This document shows positions 56,521 through 64,000 of a stretch of DNA of 64,000 bases, in pieces. The notes under the pieces are model-generated. The model was given only the letters and a program-made list of their open reading frames with translations, had not been told where the DNA came from and ran no database searches. This DNA is from Psychrobacter glacincola (lineage in GTDB: Bacteria > Pseudomonadota > Gammaproteobacteria > Pseudomonadales > Moraxellaceae), in the NCBI GenBank assembly GCA_001411745.2, contig LIQB01000004.1, positions 248,001-312,000 of the forward strand, written 5' to 3'. Both the position numbers and the translations under genes were made by a program. Within the stretch, counting starts at the first letter, position 1. Each line of letters starts with the position of its first letter.

Positions 56521-57078
56521 CTAATCGTTGGTATGGAACAATAAAAATAACTCAGTCAAATTGCCTTCGATGCTATTGGCCATTTGTGCCAGTTTGTCTT
56601 CATCTTTACGCATCTCTGCAAGCTCTGGATCTTCATCATCGATACCGCTTAGCAAAATCATTGGTAAAGTCAAGACAGCCACATCTTCAGCCGTTTCTTC
56701 ATCTTCAAACCAATCACTGGCTTCGTCGCCATACATCGCATCGACAAAGCCAATTGACCAAGCAACGATATCTGATTCATCTGAAAAATCAACGGCCACT
56801 TCTTCATCACCCGCATCTTCGCCAAACGGTAGCTCAATAGGCGTCTCGTTTTTTAGCTCAGCGATAATAGAATCGCGCCAGCGCTGAATACCGTCGATGA
56901 CGTTTTCTGGGATTTCACTAACATGACCTTCAAACAGTGCATCCAGCCAATTCGGTAATGGACGCCCAATGACTGTCGCTGTCAAAAAACCATGCGCGGC
57001 GACACTATCAAGCACAAACGGGCTCTCTTGATTGTCCAAATAGTCTAATAATTCATCGAAGCTTAATTGGTTACTCAT
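56521..57078 (-). CDS. UPF0149/YecA family protein
   Basis: 185 residues, acidic and helical. UPF0149 features: FDELLDYLDNQESPFVLDSVAAHGFLTATVIGRPLPNWL and WSIGFVDAMYGDEASDWF. The C-terminal SEC-C zinc motif of full-length YecA is missing, so it is the short form, like YgfB. Function is not established. AAGGACAATTAC precedes the ATG. Confidence 0.88.
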   Translation of the reverse strand: MSNQLSFDELLDYLDNQESPFVLDSVAAHGFLTATVIGRPLPNWLDALFEGHVSEIPENVIDGIQRWRDSIIAELKNETPIELPFGEDAGDEEVAVDFSDESDIVAWSIGFVDAMYGDEASDWFEDEETAEDVAVLTLPMILLSGIDDEDPELAEMRKDEDKLAQMANSIEGNLTELFLLFHTND

Positions 57079-57361
57079 GATGTAATTGTCCTTGAAAGAT
57101 AGAGTGCGGCAGTCGCCATAAACGATCGGTTAAGTGCAGAATAGTGGATAATTTGAAGGTAAAAATGGTTTCGGTAAAGCACCCAAACCATCTTTATAAA
57201 ATAAGAATAACTGCATAGAGCGGGTGGCTAGCAACCGTCAAAAAGTAACGATTGCGATATCATTAGCATTATACTGTCAGCTAATATGCCGTTATTAAAA
57301 GGCTTTAGTCGGCTTAAATGACTGAGCACTTTCACATGAGGCTATGACTTAAGTTTAAAAA

Positions 57362-57598
57362 CTAAAGATCGTCATCATCCCAATCATCGCCATCTTCATC
57401 GAAATTGTCTATATCGTCTAGATCATCCTTTAGCTCTTTGGCCAAACGCTTCTCCTCTAGCAGATTATCGATCAGTCGACGCTTCTCAAGACTACTTAAG
57501 CGCGTACGCACGCTCGTCTCGGCCTCTTCCACCATCTTTGCATCATCATCGTCGACAAAATCATCATCAAAATCGTCGTCAATATCAGCGTCACTCAT
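57362..57598 (-). CDS. PA3496-like small acidic protein
   Basis: 78 residues. Acidic ends surround a basic helix, TRLSSLEKRRLIDNLLEEKRLAKEL, that matches the core of PA3496-family putative envelope-integrity proteins. The acidic tails are low in complexity, so the helix carries the call. AGGAG-like TAGGAGTTTGTC lies before the ATG. Confidence 0.78.
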   Translation of the reverse strand: MSDADIDDDFDDDFVDDDDAKMVEEAETSVRTRLSSLEKRRLIDNLLEEKRLAKELKDDLDDIDNFDEDGDDWDDDDL

Positions 57599-57713
57599 GA
57601 CAAACTCCTATCATTTTTAGCCAGGGTATTAAGAATACATTAATATATATATGCCTTATAAAGTCTCTACTTCATGTTGTCAATGCTTTTTATTATTACC
57701 GCCCTATTTTTAG

Positions 57714-57746
57714 GCGATATAAAGATAAAGATAAAGATAATATCGC
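57714..57746. repeat. Hairpin with AAAGAT hexamer repeats
   Basis: GCGATAT pairs with ATATCGC around a loop made of three AAAGAT units. It lies 37 bases past the end of the Smp-like gene on the minus strand and may act as a weak terminator, although there is no T run. Confidence 0.5.
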
Positions 57747-57782
57747 AGACAATTGTATATTAATCAGCGAAGATAAGTAGCA

Positions 57783-59237
57783 TTAAATAGCCGACTCATC
57801 TGCGCTTTCAATCATCAATACCGCATTACGCACATCCGCTAAGCGTTGGATCATCGAATCATTGCCACCATCGAACACGGCACATTCACGCTCATAAACC
57901 GTTGTTGGGCGCATGATACTCTGTACCTGTACATGGTGGCTGATTTGCTTGAGACCTGCATTGGGTAACAAAATCAGCATTTGCTCTTTTTTGCCAACAC
58001 TGTGTAATAATTGCGTCATTGCTTGCGCCTGCGCATCATCGCTGACACCTGCTTTAGCGGGTAGCGCAAAGCGGCTTAGCTCAATGTGCTTGTCATGGAT
58101 GATTTTATTGAGCATCAAATACAGCTTGCCAAGCATCACGCCTGCTAACGCCACTTTGGCATGGCTATTGTCCGCCTTTAACAACACACTAGCACCCGTG
58201 TCATCGAAACGTGGCTCATTCATCGCGCTGACACCTAATAATAAAGGCTGCTTAAGCAACTCAGTCACTGCTTGGTTCAATAGCTGCGTACATAATGCTA
58301 AATAAGGTAAACGCTGAGCCGGCGCAAGACGCTCAAGCATATTGAACTCGTCATGGAATACAATCTGCACTCTCACACTATCAAATGAGCGGGTGGCAGA
58401 CAACCGAGAGGCGCTGCCAGATTTATGAGCGCTGCTTATATCATTTTGAGCACCATCTGCTGCGTCATGCTCTGTCCGCTCTTCAGTTGTATCATTGATA
58501 GGCTGATTATTAGAACCTGTCGCATCTTGATTTTGTTGCGTTCTTAAATACTGGTTTACTTCACTATGCACATCCAATTTGCGTGCACTGGTTGGCTGCC
58601 CATCCGTTGCACTCTCTACAGAATACTCCGAAGTTCCTCTATCAGTATCCGTGGCACGGCGTTCAAGCTCACGATCATAATTGCGCTGATCGATTTGCAT
58701 ATACTGCTCACGATGCAAATCTTGAATATCACGGCTAAGCGCATTGATCTGCTCTTTGGTAGGACGGGCAAGGTAACCATAAACCAGCCAAAGCAACAAA
58801 TGCAGCAGCATCGTACCGATGACGAATGGCCATTGCATAGCGATAATCTCGCCTTTGCTAATATCTTTTAACGTCAACGACACACTGCCAATTACCGCAT
58901 CGCCATTGGTGGCAATCTGACGAATGGTATCACCTTGCTGCATGGGCGCATTGCCAACAGGCACCAAGATATCGTCGTTATTGTCTTTAATCAATATGCG
59001 TGTCACGTCTTGCTCGCTGGTATAGCGATTAGCAATGACGCTTAAGCTGACACGGTCTTTATTTTCTAAAGACAACCTTGCTTCATCAATCAGCTGGGCG
59101 ACCATTTGCTCGCCTTTTAACGCACGACTTTTGCTCAGTTGTTGATCGGTGCTGATGACCAATAACAACGTCTGTAAACAAAAACTAACCAGAAGAATAA
59201 TGGCAAACAACCCTTGCCGCGGCGCTAAATACGTCAT
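57783..59237 (-). CDS. Smp/YtjB-like inner-membrane protein
   Basis: 484 residues. An N-terminal transmembrane helix (GLFAIILLVSFCLQTLLLVIST), an extracytoplasmic domain to about residue 130, a second transmembrane helix (PFVIGTMLLHLLLWLVYGYLA), and a long cytoplasmic part with a low-complexity linker. The gene is divergent from serB, the position of smp (ytjB) in E. coli and relatives, and the N-terminal architecture fits. The C-terminal domain (PAQRLPYLALCTQLLNQAV and after) is longer than in E. coli Smp, so orthology is a reasoned guess. Confidence 0.65.
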   Translation of the reverse strand: MTYLAPRQGLFAIILLVSFCLQTLLLVISTDQQLSKSRALKGEQMVAQLIDEARLSLENKDRVSLSVIANRYTSEQDVTRILIKDNNDDILVPVGNAPMQQGDTIRQIATNGDAVIGSVSLTLKDISKGEIIAMQWPFVIGTMLLHLLLWLVYGYLARPTKEQINALSRDIQDLHREQYMQIDQRNYDRELERRATDTDRGTSEYSVESATDGQPTSARKLDVHSEVNQYLRTQQNQDATGSNNQPINDTTEERTEHDAADGAQNDISSAHKSGSASRLSATRSFDSVRVQIVFHDEFNMLERLAPAQRLPYLALCTQLLNQAVTELLKQPLLLGVSAMNEPRFDDTGASVLLKADNSHAKVALAGVMLGKLYLMLNKIIHDKHIELSRFALPAKAGVSDDAQAQAMTQLLHSVGKKEQMLILLPNAGLKQISHHVQVQSIMRPTTVYERECAVFDGGNDSMIQRLADVRNAVLMIESADESAI

Positions 59238-59731
59238 GATATGGTAAACTTTTTTGGAGAAGAGAAATTAAAAAACAAGGCTATCGCTCATTTTTTGGCG
59301 AATTTAAAAAAAAACTGTACAGTACGTATCTTAATAAGCATTTATTGAATGTCAGCACCATGCTGTGACATGTCTGTTGTTGCCTAAAATAAGACTGACA
59401 ACAAGATTTCGTTACTTAAAAACTGCTGTCTAAAATGCTATAACTCAGGATAATCTACTGCACATTTGGTAAGCGGCGAATGAAAGCATTGTCGTGAATA
59501 TTATCATGAATCCAATCCGCTTATCTTATCTACTATATCACCATAATAAGTCTTATAGCGTTAGCAGATTTATAAATTTATCATAATAATTACATTCAAT
59601 TTCAAATGATTTTTCAACGATCGCTACCATCTTTAATCGACGGTGATACTTTGCGCGTCATCTATAGGCGCTGCCGAGTAAAGCTGCTATTATTCCCAAT
59701 CTTATATGAGCATACAAGGGACCATTGAGCC
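59238..59731. other. Intergenic region between Smp-like gene and serB
   Basis: About 490 AT-rich bases that should hold both divergent promoters. No operator, repeat or RNA was recognised. Confidence 0.4.
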
Positions 59732-60922
59732 ATGCCACACAATACATCTTACTCGTTACCAAAAGACAGCAAAGCATGGCAACAAGCCGTTGACTCTATT
59801 GCGTCACTGTTACCAGATAACACGAACTTACAAGATTTTGATGCGCTACAGTCCCTGCCAGTTTTTGCTCTTATTGTTGTGCTACCGACCAAAGTATCGA
59901 CGCTTGATATCCACCAGTATGTGCAATCATGGGTCGATGAACAGCCAAGCTGGCATTTGGTCACCGTCGCTGAAGATACTGATGCCAGTTTTGTCAATAT
60001 TACCGTTTCTGATACAGAGCCAACGGCAGCAAACGCACAGCGCTTGCCTTTTACCCAAGCACAAGTATTCCGATATTTGTTGGTACCAGTCACTGATACG
60101 CTCATGCATCCTGGCAAAAAGACCGCAGCAGCTCACATCATTGATGATCAGCTGACCACGCGCTTGCGTCATGACTTGACCGAAGCTTATAACGATAGTC
60201 ATCAAGCGAGCAGTGTTGAACGCTTGGATATTGTTGATTGCCACATTTTATCAGTCGGTCATATGCTACGTACCCACAAGCTTGCCTGCTTTGATATGGA
60301 TTCCACCTTAATCGAGCAAGAAGTCATCGTTGAATTAGCAAAAACAGCGGGCATCGGCAAAGAAGTCGAAGCCATTACGGAAGCGGCAATGCGCGGTGAG
60401 ATGGATTTTGATGAGTCTTTTGCCCAGCGGGTAGCGTTACTAAAAGGCATCTCGACCGATGTATTAGATGATATCTGCAGCCGTCTAACACTATCAATGG
60501 GTGCTCGCACTACCATCAGTGCACTAAAGGCTTTGGGCTACCATACCGTACTGGTATCAGGCGGCTTTACCTACTTTGCGCGTTACATCGCTGAGCAATT
60601 AGGCATTGACGAAGTTCACGCCAACGCGCTAGATATCGACGAAGGGGAAGTCACTGGTCACGTACAGCTGCCCATCGTCAATGGTGCCAAAAAAGCGGCG
60701 ATCGTTGAGCATACTGCGGAGCGCTTAGGCATCGAAATGTCACAAGTGGTCTGTATCGGTGACGGTGCCAATGATTTACCGATGATGGCCATCGCAGACC
60801 TAGGCGTCGCCTATCACGCTAAGCCTATTGTCCAAGCACGTGCTGATGCCGCCATCAATGTCACAGGGCTTGAAGGCATATTTTATGCCCTTGGTTATCC
60901 AGCACTTGCGCCTGCTGAGTAA
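59732..60922 (+). CDS. serB: SerB, phosphoserine phosphatase
   Basis: HAD-superfamily enzyme doing the last step of serine synthesis, 396 residues. The catalytic motif is CFDMDSTLIEQEVIVELA, motif II is VLVSGGFTYFA, and the metal-binding motif is VVCIGDGANDLPMMAIADLGVAYHAKP. The N-terminal half, about 170 residues, carries ACT-like regulatory folds and is longer than in E. coli SerB (322 residues). It is divergent from the Smp-like gene. Confidence 0.95.
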   Translation: MPHNTSYSLPKDSKAWQQAVDSIASLLPDNTNLQDFDALQSLPVFALIVVLPTKVSTLDIHQYVQSWVDEQPSWHLVTVAEDTDASFVNITVSDTEPTAANAQRLPFTQAQVFRYLLVPVTDTLMHPGKKTAAAHIIDDQLTTRLRHDLTEAYNDSHQASSVERLDIVDCHILSVGHMLRTHKLACFDMDSTLIEQEVIVELAKTAGIGKEVEAITEAAMRGEMDFDESFAQRVALLKGISTDVLDDICSRLTLSMGARTTISALKALGYHTVLVSGGFTYFARYIAEQLGIDEVHANALDIDEGEVTGHVQLPIVNGAKKAAIVEHTAERLGIEMSQVVCIGDGANDLPMMAIADLGVAYHAKPIVQARADAAINVTGLEGIFYALGYPALAPAE

Positions 60923-60997
60923 CAACTACACTCGCAACACCATACCATGGAGCTAGGTTAGTGTTTTTAACATTAATCTGGCTTTTATGTCTTATTA

Positions 60998-61021
60998 CAT
61001 TGCGACATTGCGACATTGCGA
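60998..61021. repeat. 8-bp tandem repeat CATTGCGA, three copies
   Basis: Three perfect CATTGCGA units lie in the leader of the DUF368 gene. A change in copy number would shift the frame of the alternative N-terminal extension that begins with an ATG at 60987. Confidence 0.9.
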
Positions 61022-61106
61022 CAGTCAATTTTCGCATCACTGTCCTAGCATACTTAGCGGCATCGCATTAACTTTCACTGTGTTTTCAAATAAAAAAGGA
61101 TTGTCC

Positions 61107-62102
61107 ATGACGGCATCACCATCACCGCGGCAAAATGAGCCGTCAGCGCCACAACCACTGGATAAGAGCAGCACTGCTGTATCCTCCGATAGTCCAAAGC
61201 AACTATTTGGGGTTTATATCAGAGGAATGGCCATGGGGGCAGCGGATATCGTACCAGGTGTCTCTGGCGGTACCATTGCGCTGATTGCCGGTATTTATGA
61301 GCGCTTAATTAATGCCCTGAGTAGCATCGGCCCCAATCTCTGGCAGATATTTCGACAGGAAGGCCGAATCAAAGGCTTGGTTGCGGTGTGGCGACAAGTT
61401 GATGCCACTTTTTTGTTATTTTTGTTATTGGGAATCGCCACCAGTTTTGCTACTTTAGCAGGTATCATCAAACACCTATTAGATAATCAACCGTTATTTA
61501 TTTGGTCGTTCTTTTTTGGACTGGTTGTCGCAACGGTATTTATATTATTGAGTGAGATTCAGCGTTGGAATATAGGGCGGGCAGCACTATTCGTGACTGG
61601 TCTTGTTGCCGCTGTGGTCATTAGCAGCTTACCATTGCTCACGACCACACCAAGCTTGCCTTATTTGTTTTTTGCAGGGGCAGTCGCTATTTGTGCCATG
61701 ATACTGCCCGGCATATCTGGGTCTTTTATCTTATTGCTATTAGGTGCTTATGACGCAGTATTAGAAGCCGTGCATAGCCTTAACTTTACGATAATCTTCA
61801 CGGTCATTGCGGGTATGGCAACAGGATTGTTATTATTTACTCGCGCACTTAAATGGTTATTGTCTCGCTACTATCAGGCAACTTTGGCCTTGCTCACAGG
61901 TTTTATCGCAGGCTCGCTTGTGAAAGTATGGCCATGGAAAGTAGATGCGTTAGGCGCGCTTAATAGTAACGCGATAAACAACGTGATGCCATGGCAATAT
62001 CCTACCGGTCCACATTGGCTAACCACTGTAGGACTGATGCTGCTAGGCGCGATTTTAGTTTCACTATTGTCTTGGTGGGGCACTCGTAGCAATCGCGCTT
62101 AA
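61107..62102 (+). CDS. DUF368 membrane protein (undecaprenyl-phosphate flippase-type)
   Basis: About 331 residues, eight to ten hydrophobic segments. The DUF368 motif GMAMGAADIVPGVSGGTIALIAGIYERLI and the second PGISGSFILLLLGAYD repeat are clear. Some DUF368 proteins were shown to recycle undecaprenyl phosphate (PopT family); this is family knowledge. The ATG at 61107, after AAAAGGATTG, was used rather than an upstream in-frame ATG at 60987 whose extension crosses the CATTGCGA repeat. Confidence 0.88.
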   Translation: MTASPSPRQNEPSAPQPLDKSSTAVSSDSPKQLFGVYIRGMAMGAADIVPGVSGGTIALIAGIYERLINALSSIGPNLWQIFRQEGRIKGLVAVWRQVDATFLLFLLLGIATSFATLAGIIKHLLDNQPLFIWSFFFGLVVATVFILLSEIQRWNIGRAALFVTGLVAAVVISSLPLLTTTPSLPYLFFAGAVAICAMILPGISGSFILLLLGAYDAVLEAVHSLNFTIIFTVIAGMATGLLLFTRALKWLLSRYYQATLALLTGFIAGSLVKVWPWKVDALGALNSNAINNVMPWQYPTGPHWLTTVGLMLLGAILVSLLSWWGTRSNRA

Positions 62103-62341
62103 CCCTACCTTAAACCTGCATCATTCTCTTTTTAAAACCCAAAAATCTTTCTCTCTACTCTTAATAATAAGCGCCCATCCTTGCGGCGCTTATGCTTAAA
62201 CCTCGCCATACAAAACCATCAAAATGTGCTAAAAAACCAAACGTCAACGGTTGTCGCAAAGTCGCTTGTCCCCTCTTTAGCTTTGTTCCCCAAACTTTCA
62301 TAATGACCCTATTGGAATTCACCTTATGAATAGCGAGATGA

Positions 62342-62743
62342 ATGATGTTACTGACTATATTTTCGGTTATTGGTATAGAAACGTGGAGCACGGCGGCACT
62401 GCTTGGTTATAGCTTACTGGCAGGCTTGATTTTGGCGCTTGCCTTATCCTCACAGCGCTGGCTGCTCTGGTATCTATTTGGTGGTATGGCATATTGGCTA
62501 GCAGTTGAGGCGATTCAAAGCATTGTGGCGGGTCGTCCTATGCTATCAGAGCTGTCAGAATGGCACAGCTATATCATCGCCATGGGTATCAGTTGGTTGC
62601 CTTTAGCGGGCTGGGTGCTGTATCGGGCACTACGTTACGAGGATGTCAGTCAATCCATTCAGCAGCAGCGTCAATTGGAAGCGGCACGCTATATCGAGCA
62701 CACGCCTGTTTATGATGACGACTACCAACCGCGCTTCCACTGA
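62342..62743 (+). CDS. Small predicted membrane protein
   Basis: 133 residues with three hydrophobic segments in the first 100 and a charged, Gln-rich tail (SIQQQRQLEAARYIEH). No family was recognised. It follows DUF368 by 240 bases in the same direction. An ATG at 62326 opens a different, 28-codon frame and was not used. Confidence 0.65.
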   Translation: MMLLTIFSVIGIETWSTAALLGYSLLAGLILALALSSQRWLLWYLFGGMAYWLAVEAIQSIVAGRPMLSELSEWHSYIIAMGISWLPLAGWVLYRALRYEDVSQSIQQQRQLEAARYIEHTPVYDDDYQPRFH

Positions 62744-63145
62744 TAGAGTCGCGCTTATATCAACGAGCGACGCTGTTAGGTTGGCTCATTCTATACTTAC
62801 GGTACTTTTACTTGCCTTTTATATAGCCTGTATTACATTATCTTTATACGACTGTATCTCGTCCAAAAATTACGATTAACCTGCCGTCAAATTCGCTCAA
62901 TCTAGCATAGGTAATGCGAGCATTCATTTTCGTGGCTATTCTCTTTTCTACTGTCATTTTTATCAATATTAACAACTTGTTTTAATCAAGATGATGTCAT
63001 TGGATGTTACAAGATACTTAACGCTCTCTACGTAACTCCTAAAGAATAGCAACCTCTCTATCGTTTATAATCTAGTTATATATTTGTCACAAAAATTGTT
63101 ATAAAGTACGCATTATTTTGCGTCTCATTCTTTAGGAGTTCGATT
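62744..63145. other. Intergenic region upstream of the SCP2-like gene
   Basis: About 400 AT-rich bases without a gene. A TAGGAG ribosome site lies just before the ATG at 63146. No other signal was recognised. Confidence 0.4.
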
Positions 63146-63655
63146 ATGTTTACTGTTCCTGTATTAGATATTAAATCTGATCCGTTAGATGTGCTATTGG
63201 CTGTGATTGGCTATCGTTTGTCTATGCTTGCTGATAGTGATAACGAAGATGTGAAAGCACTATTCGCTGATCGCAATGTGACGATTGAGCTTGCCAGCAC
63301 TGAAGCGGATATCGCCCGTTATTTTGTCTTTGATAATGGTAGCTTCAGCCAATACAGTGGTCATGCTAAAAAAGCAGACCTCACCATCAATTTCAAGGAT
63401 TCGATGACAGGTGTTAAGCTTTTGACCAAAGGCAATCTTCCTGCCTTTATGACTGCTGTACAAGAAGGTAACCTCAGCATCGAAGGCGATTACAGCCTAA
63501 TGATGTGGTTCAATAAACTTGCTAAGCATATCGTGCCAGCTGTTCCAGAAGAATGTAAACCTTATATCCAAAAAGCCAAGCCTTATGCTTATAAAGCACA
63601 AAAACTTGCCAACCATTGGATTGGGGTTGCTAAGCACAAACTTGGTAAATCATAA
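63146..63655 (+). CDS. SCP2 sterol-binding-like domain protein
   Basis: 169 residues. The middle has an SCP2-like pattern: NVTIELASTEADIARYFVFDNGSFSQYSGHAKKADLTINFKDSMTGVKLLTKGNLPAFMTAVQEGNLSIEGDYSLMMWFNKLAK, where the strand-loop-helix order and the final GNLSIEGDYSL agree with bacterial SCP2/UbiJ-related domains that bind lipids. A basic C-terminal tail may contact membrane. The link is by pattern, so the function is inferred. Confidence 0.7.
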   Translation: MFTVPVLDIKSDPLDVLLAVIGYRLSMLADSDNEDVKALFADRNVTIELASTEADIARYFVFDNGSFSQYSGHAKKADLTINFKDSMTGVKLLTKGNLPAFMTAVQEGNLSIEGDYSLMMWFNKLAKHIVPAVPEECKPYIQKAKPYAYKAQKLANHWIGVAKHKLGKS

Positions 63656-63742
63656 CGTAAATAGAGCGACGTAAATAAAGAAAACAGATCACGATTATTT
63701 AGCGCTTAGTTACTTTACTCTTTCGCAGTGTTCTGATTTTCT

Positions 63743-63778
63743 AAAAAGGTTGCGGTATACTATATCGCAGCCTTTTTT
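63743..63778 (+). terminator. Terminator after the SCP2-like gene
   Basis: AAAAAGGTTGCG pairs with CGCAGCCTTTTT with one mismatch, ending in a T run. Confidence 0.8.
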
Positions 63779-63870
63779 ATTACCTAAAATTTTATGGCTT
63801 TACACACAACTCTTTTAACCACTATTCTCTTCAAAATGATTGTTTCAAAAACTATTATAAAAGGAATTAT

Positions 63871-64000
63871 ATGATGGCAGGATTACTTAACATCTCAGAG
63901 CCTAATGCCAGTAGCAACACTGACACGTTCAATAATAAAAATAACAGCCACAGCGGCTTGAATAATGACTTTTTAAACAACTTAACAATGGGTGCCAGCA
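63871..64000 (+). CDS. N-terminal fragment of unidentified protein
   Basis: An open frame from ATG 63871 with AAAAGGAATT before it runs off the right edge. The 43 visible residues are Asn/Ser-rich (NNKNNSHSGLNNDFLNNL) and give no family. Confidence 0.6.
   Translation, partial: MMAGLLNISEPNASSNTDTFNNKNNSHSGLNNDFLNNLTMGAS

Noticed and set aside
62167-62193. ATAAGCGCC/GGCGCTTAT hairpin after DUF368
   Set aside because: A perfect stem, but with no T run on either strand, so it was not called a terminator.
62643-62879. 78-codon frame overlapping the end of the 62342 gene
   Set aside because: Different frame of a real coding region extended into non-coding DNA; no ribosome site.

Overview
The window looks like chromosome from a gammaproteobacterium of the Moraxellaceae, most likely Psychrobacter. 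The grounds are the moderate GC (mid-40s percent by eye), the pilG-pilH-pilI-pilJ-pilK-chpA twitching locus, the style of the proteins (acidic, His-rich and Ser/Thr-rich low-complexity insertions in otherwise ordinary enzymes), and the cspA, coaBC-radC, smp-serB and valS neighbourhoods. No search was run, so the genus is an inference from recognised families. No rRNA, tRNA, CRISPR array, prophage or complete insertion sequence was seen.

Layout. 1-4643 (minus) is a Pil-Chp chemosensory operon for type IV pili, cut off inside chpA. 5333-9922 (plus) holds an HlyD-like lipoprotein and an OmpR/EnvZ-type two-component system whose kinase carries a very large insertion in its ATPase domain. 10423-13077 is a methionine ABC importer metN-metI-metQ, followed by an aldo/keto reductase. 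14333-17841 (minus) is ccmABCDE for haem delivery in cytochrome c maturation, without ccmFGH. 17957-24008 carries two uncharacterised genes, a histone-deacetylase-like amidohydrolase, a TSUP permease, coaBC and radC. 24358-34306 is metabolism and transport: a FadE-like acyl-CoA dehydrogenase, an SLC1/DAACS symporter, a second TSUP permease, NhaA, a DUF2799 lipoprotein and a DUF2236 oxygenase-like protein. 34375-46895 has two Nudix hydrolases flanking a dead HPP-family gene, a serine hydrolase, an M16C metalloprotease, a universal stress protein, a LysR regulator divergent from a YeiH-type exporter, a cold-shock protein, a DUF454 protein and a TerD-VWA protein. 47014-49337 is an accessory insertion next to valS. 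49338-64000 is mostly housekeeping: valS, FNT and BASS transporters, two YbjQ proteins, UPF0149, a PA3496-like protein, smp/serB, DUF368 and an SCP2-like protein.

The strongest candidate for something undescribed is the AT-rich gene at 47014-48990. It encodes a GHKL (Hsp90/MutL/MORC-type) ATPase joined to a C-terminal PD-(D/E)XK-like nuclease domain, an architecture suggestive of a single-gene anti-phage system. Beside it lies a diverged duplicate of the last codons of valS (49051-49165), which looks like a scar of the event that brought the gene in. Other notable items are two near-identical 107-bp elements with inverted ends (10063-10169 and 27421-27527), a His-rich insertion in CoaBC, the kinase insertion, a MetN without its regulatory domain, a 13-bp tandem array upstream of a BASS transporter, and the HPP pseudogene.
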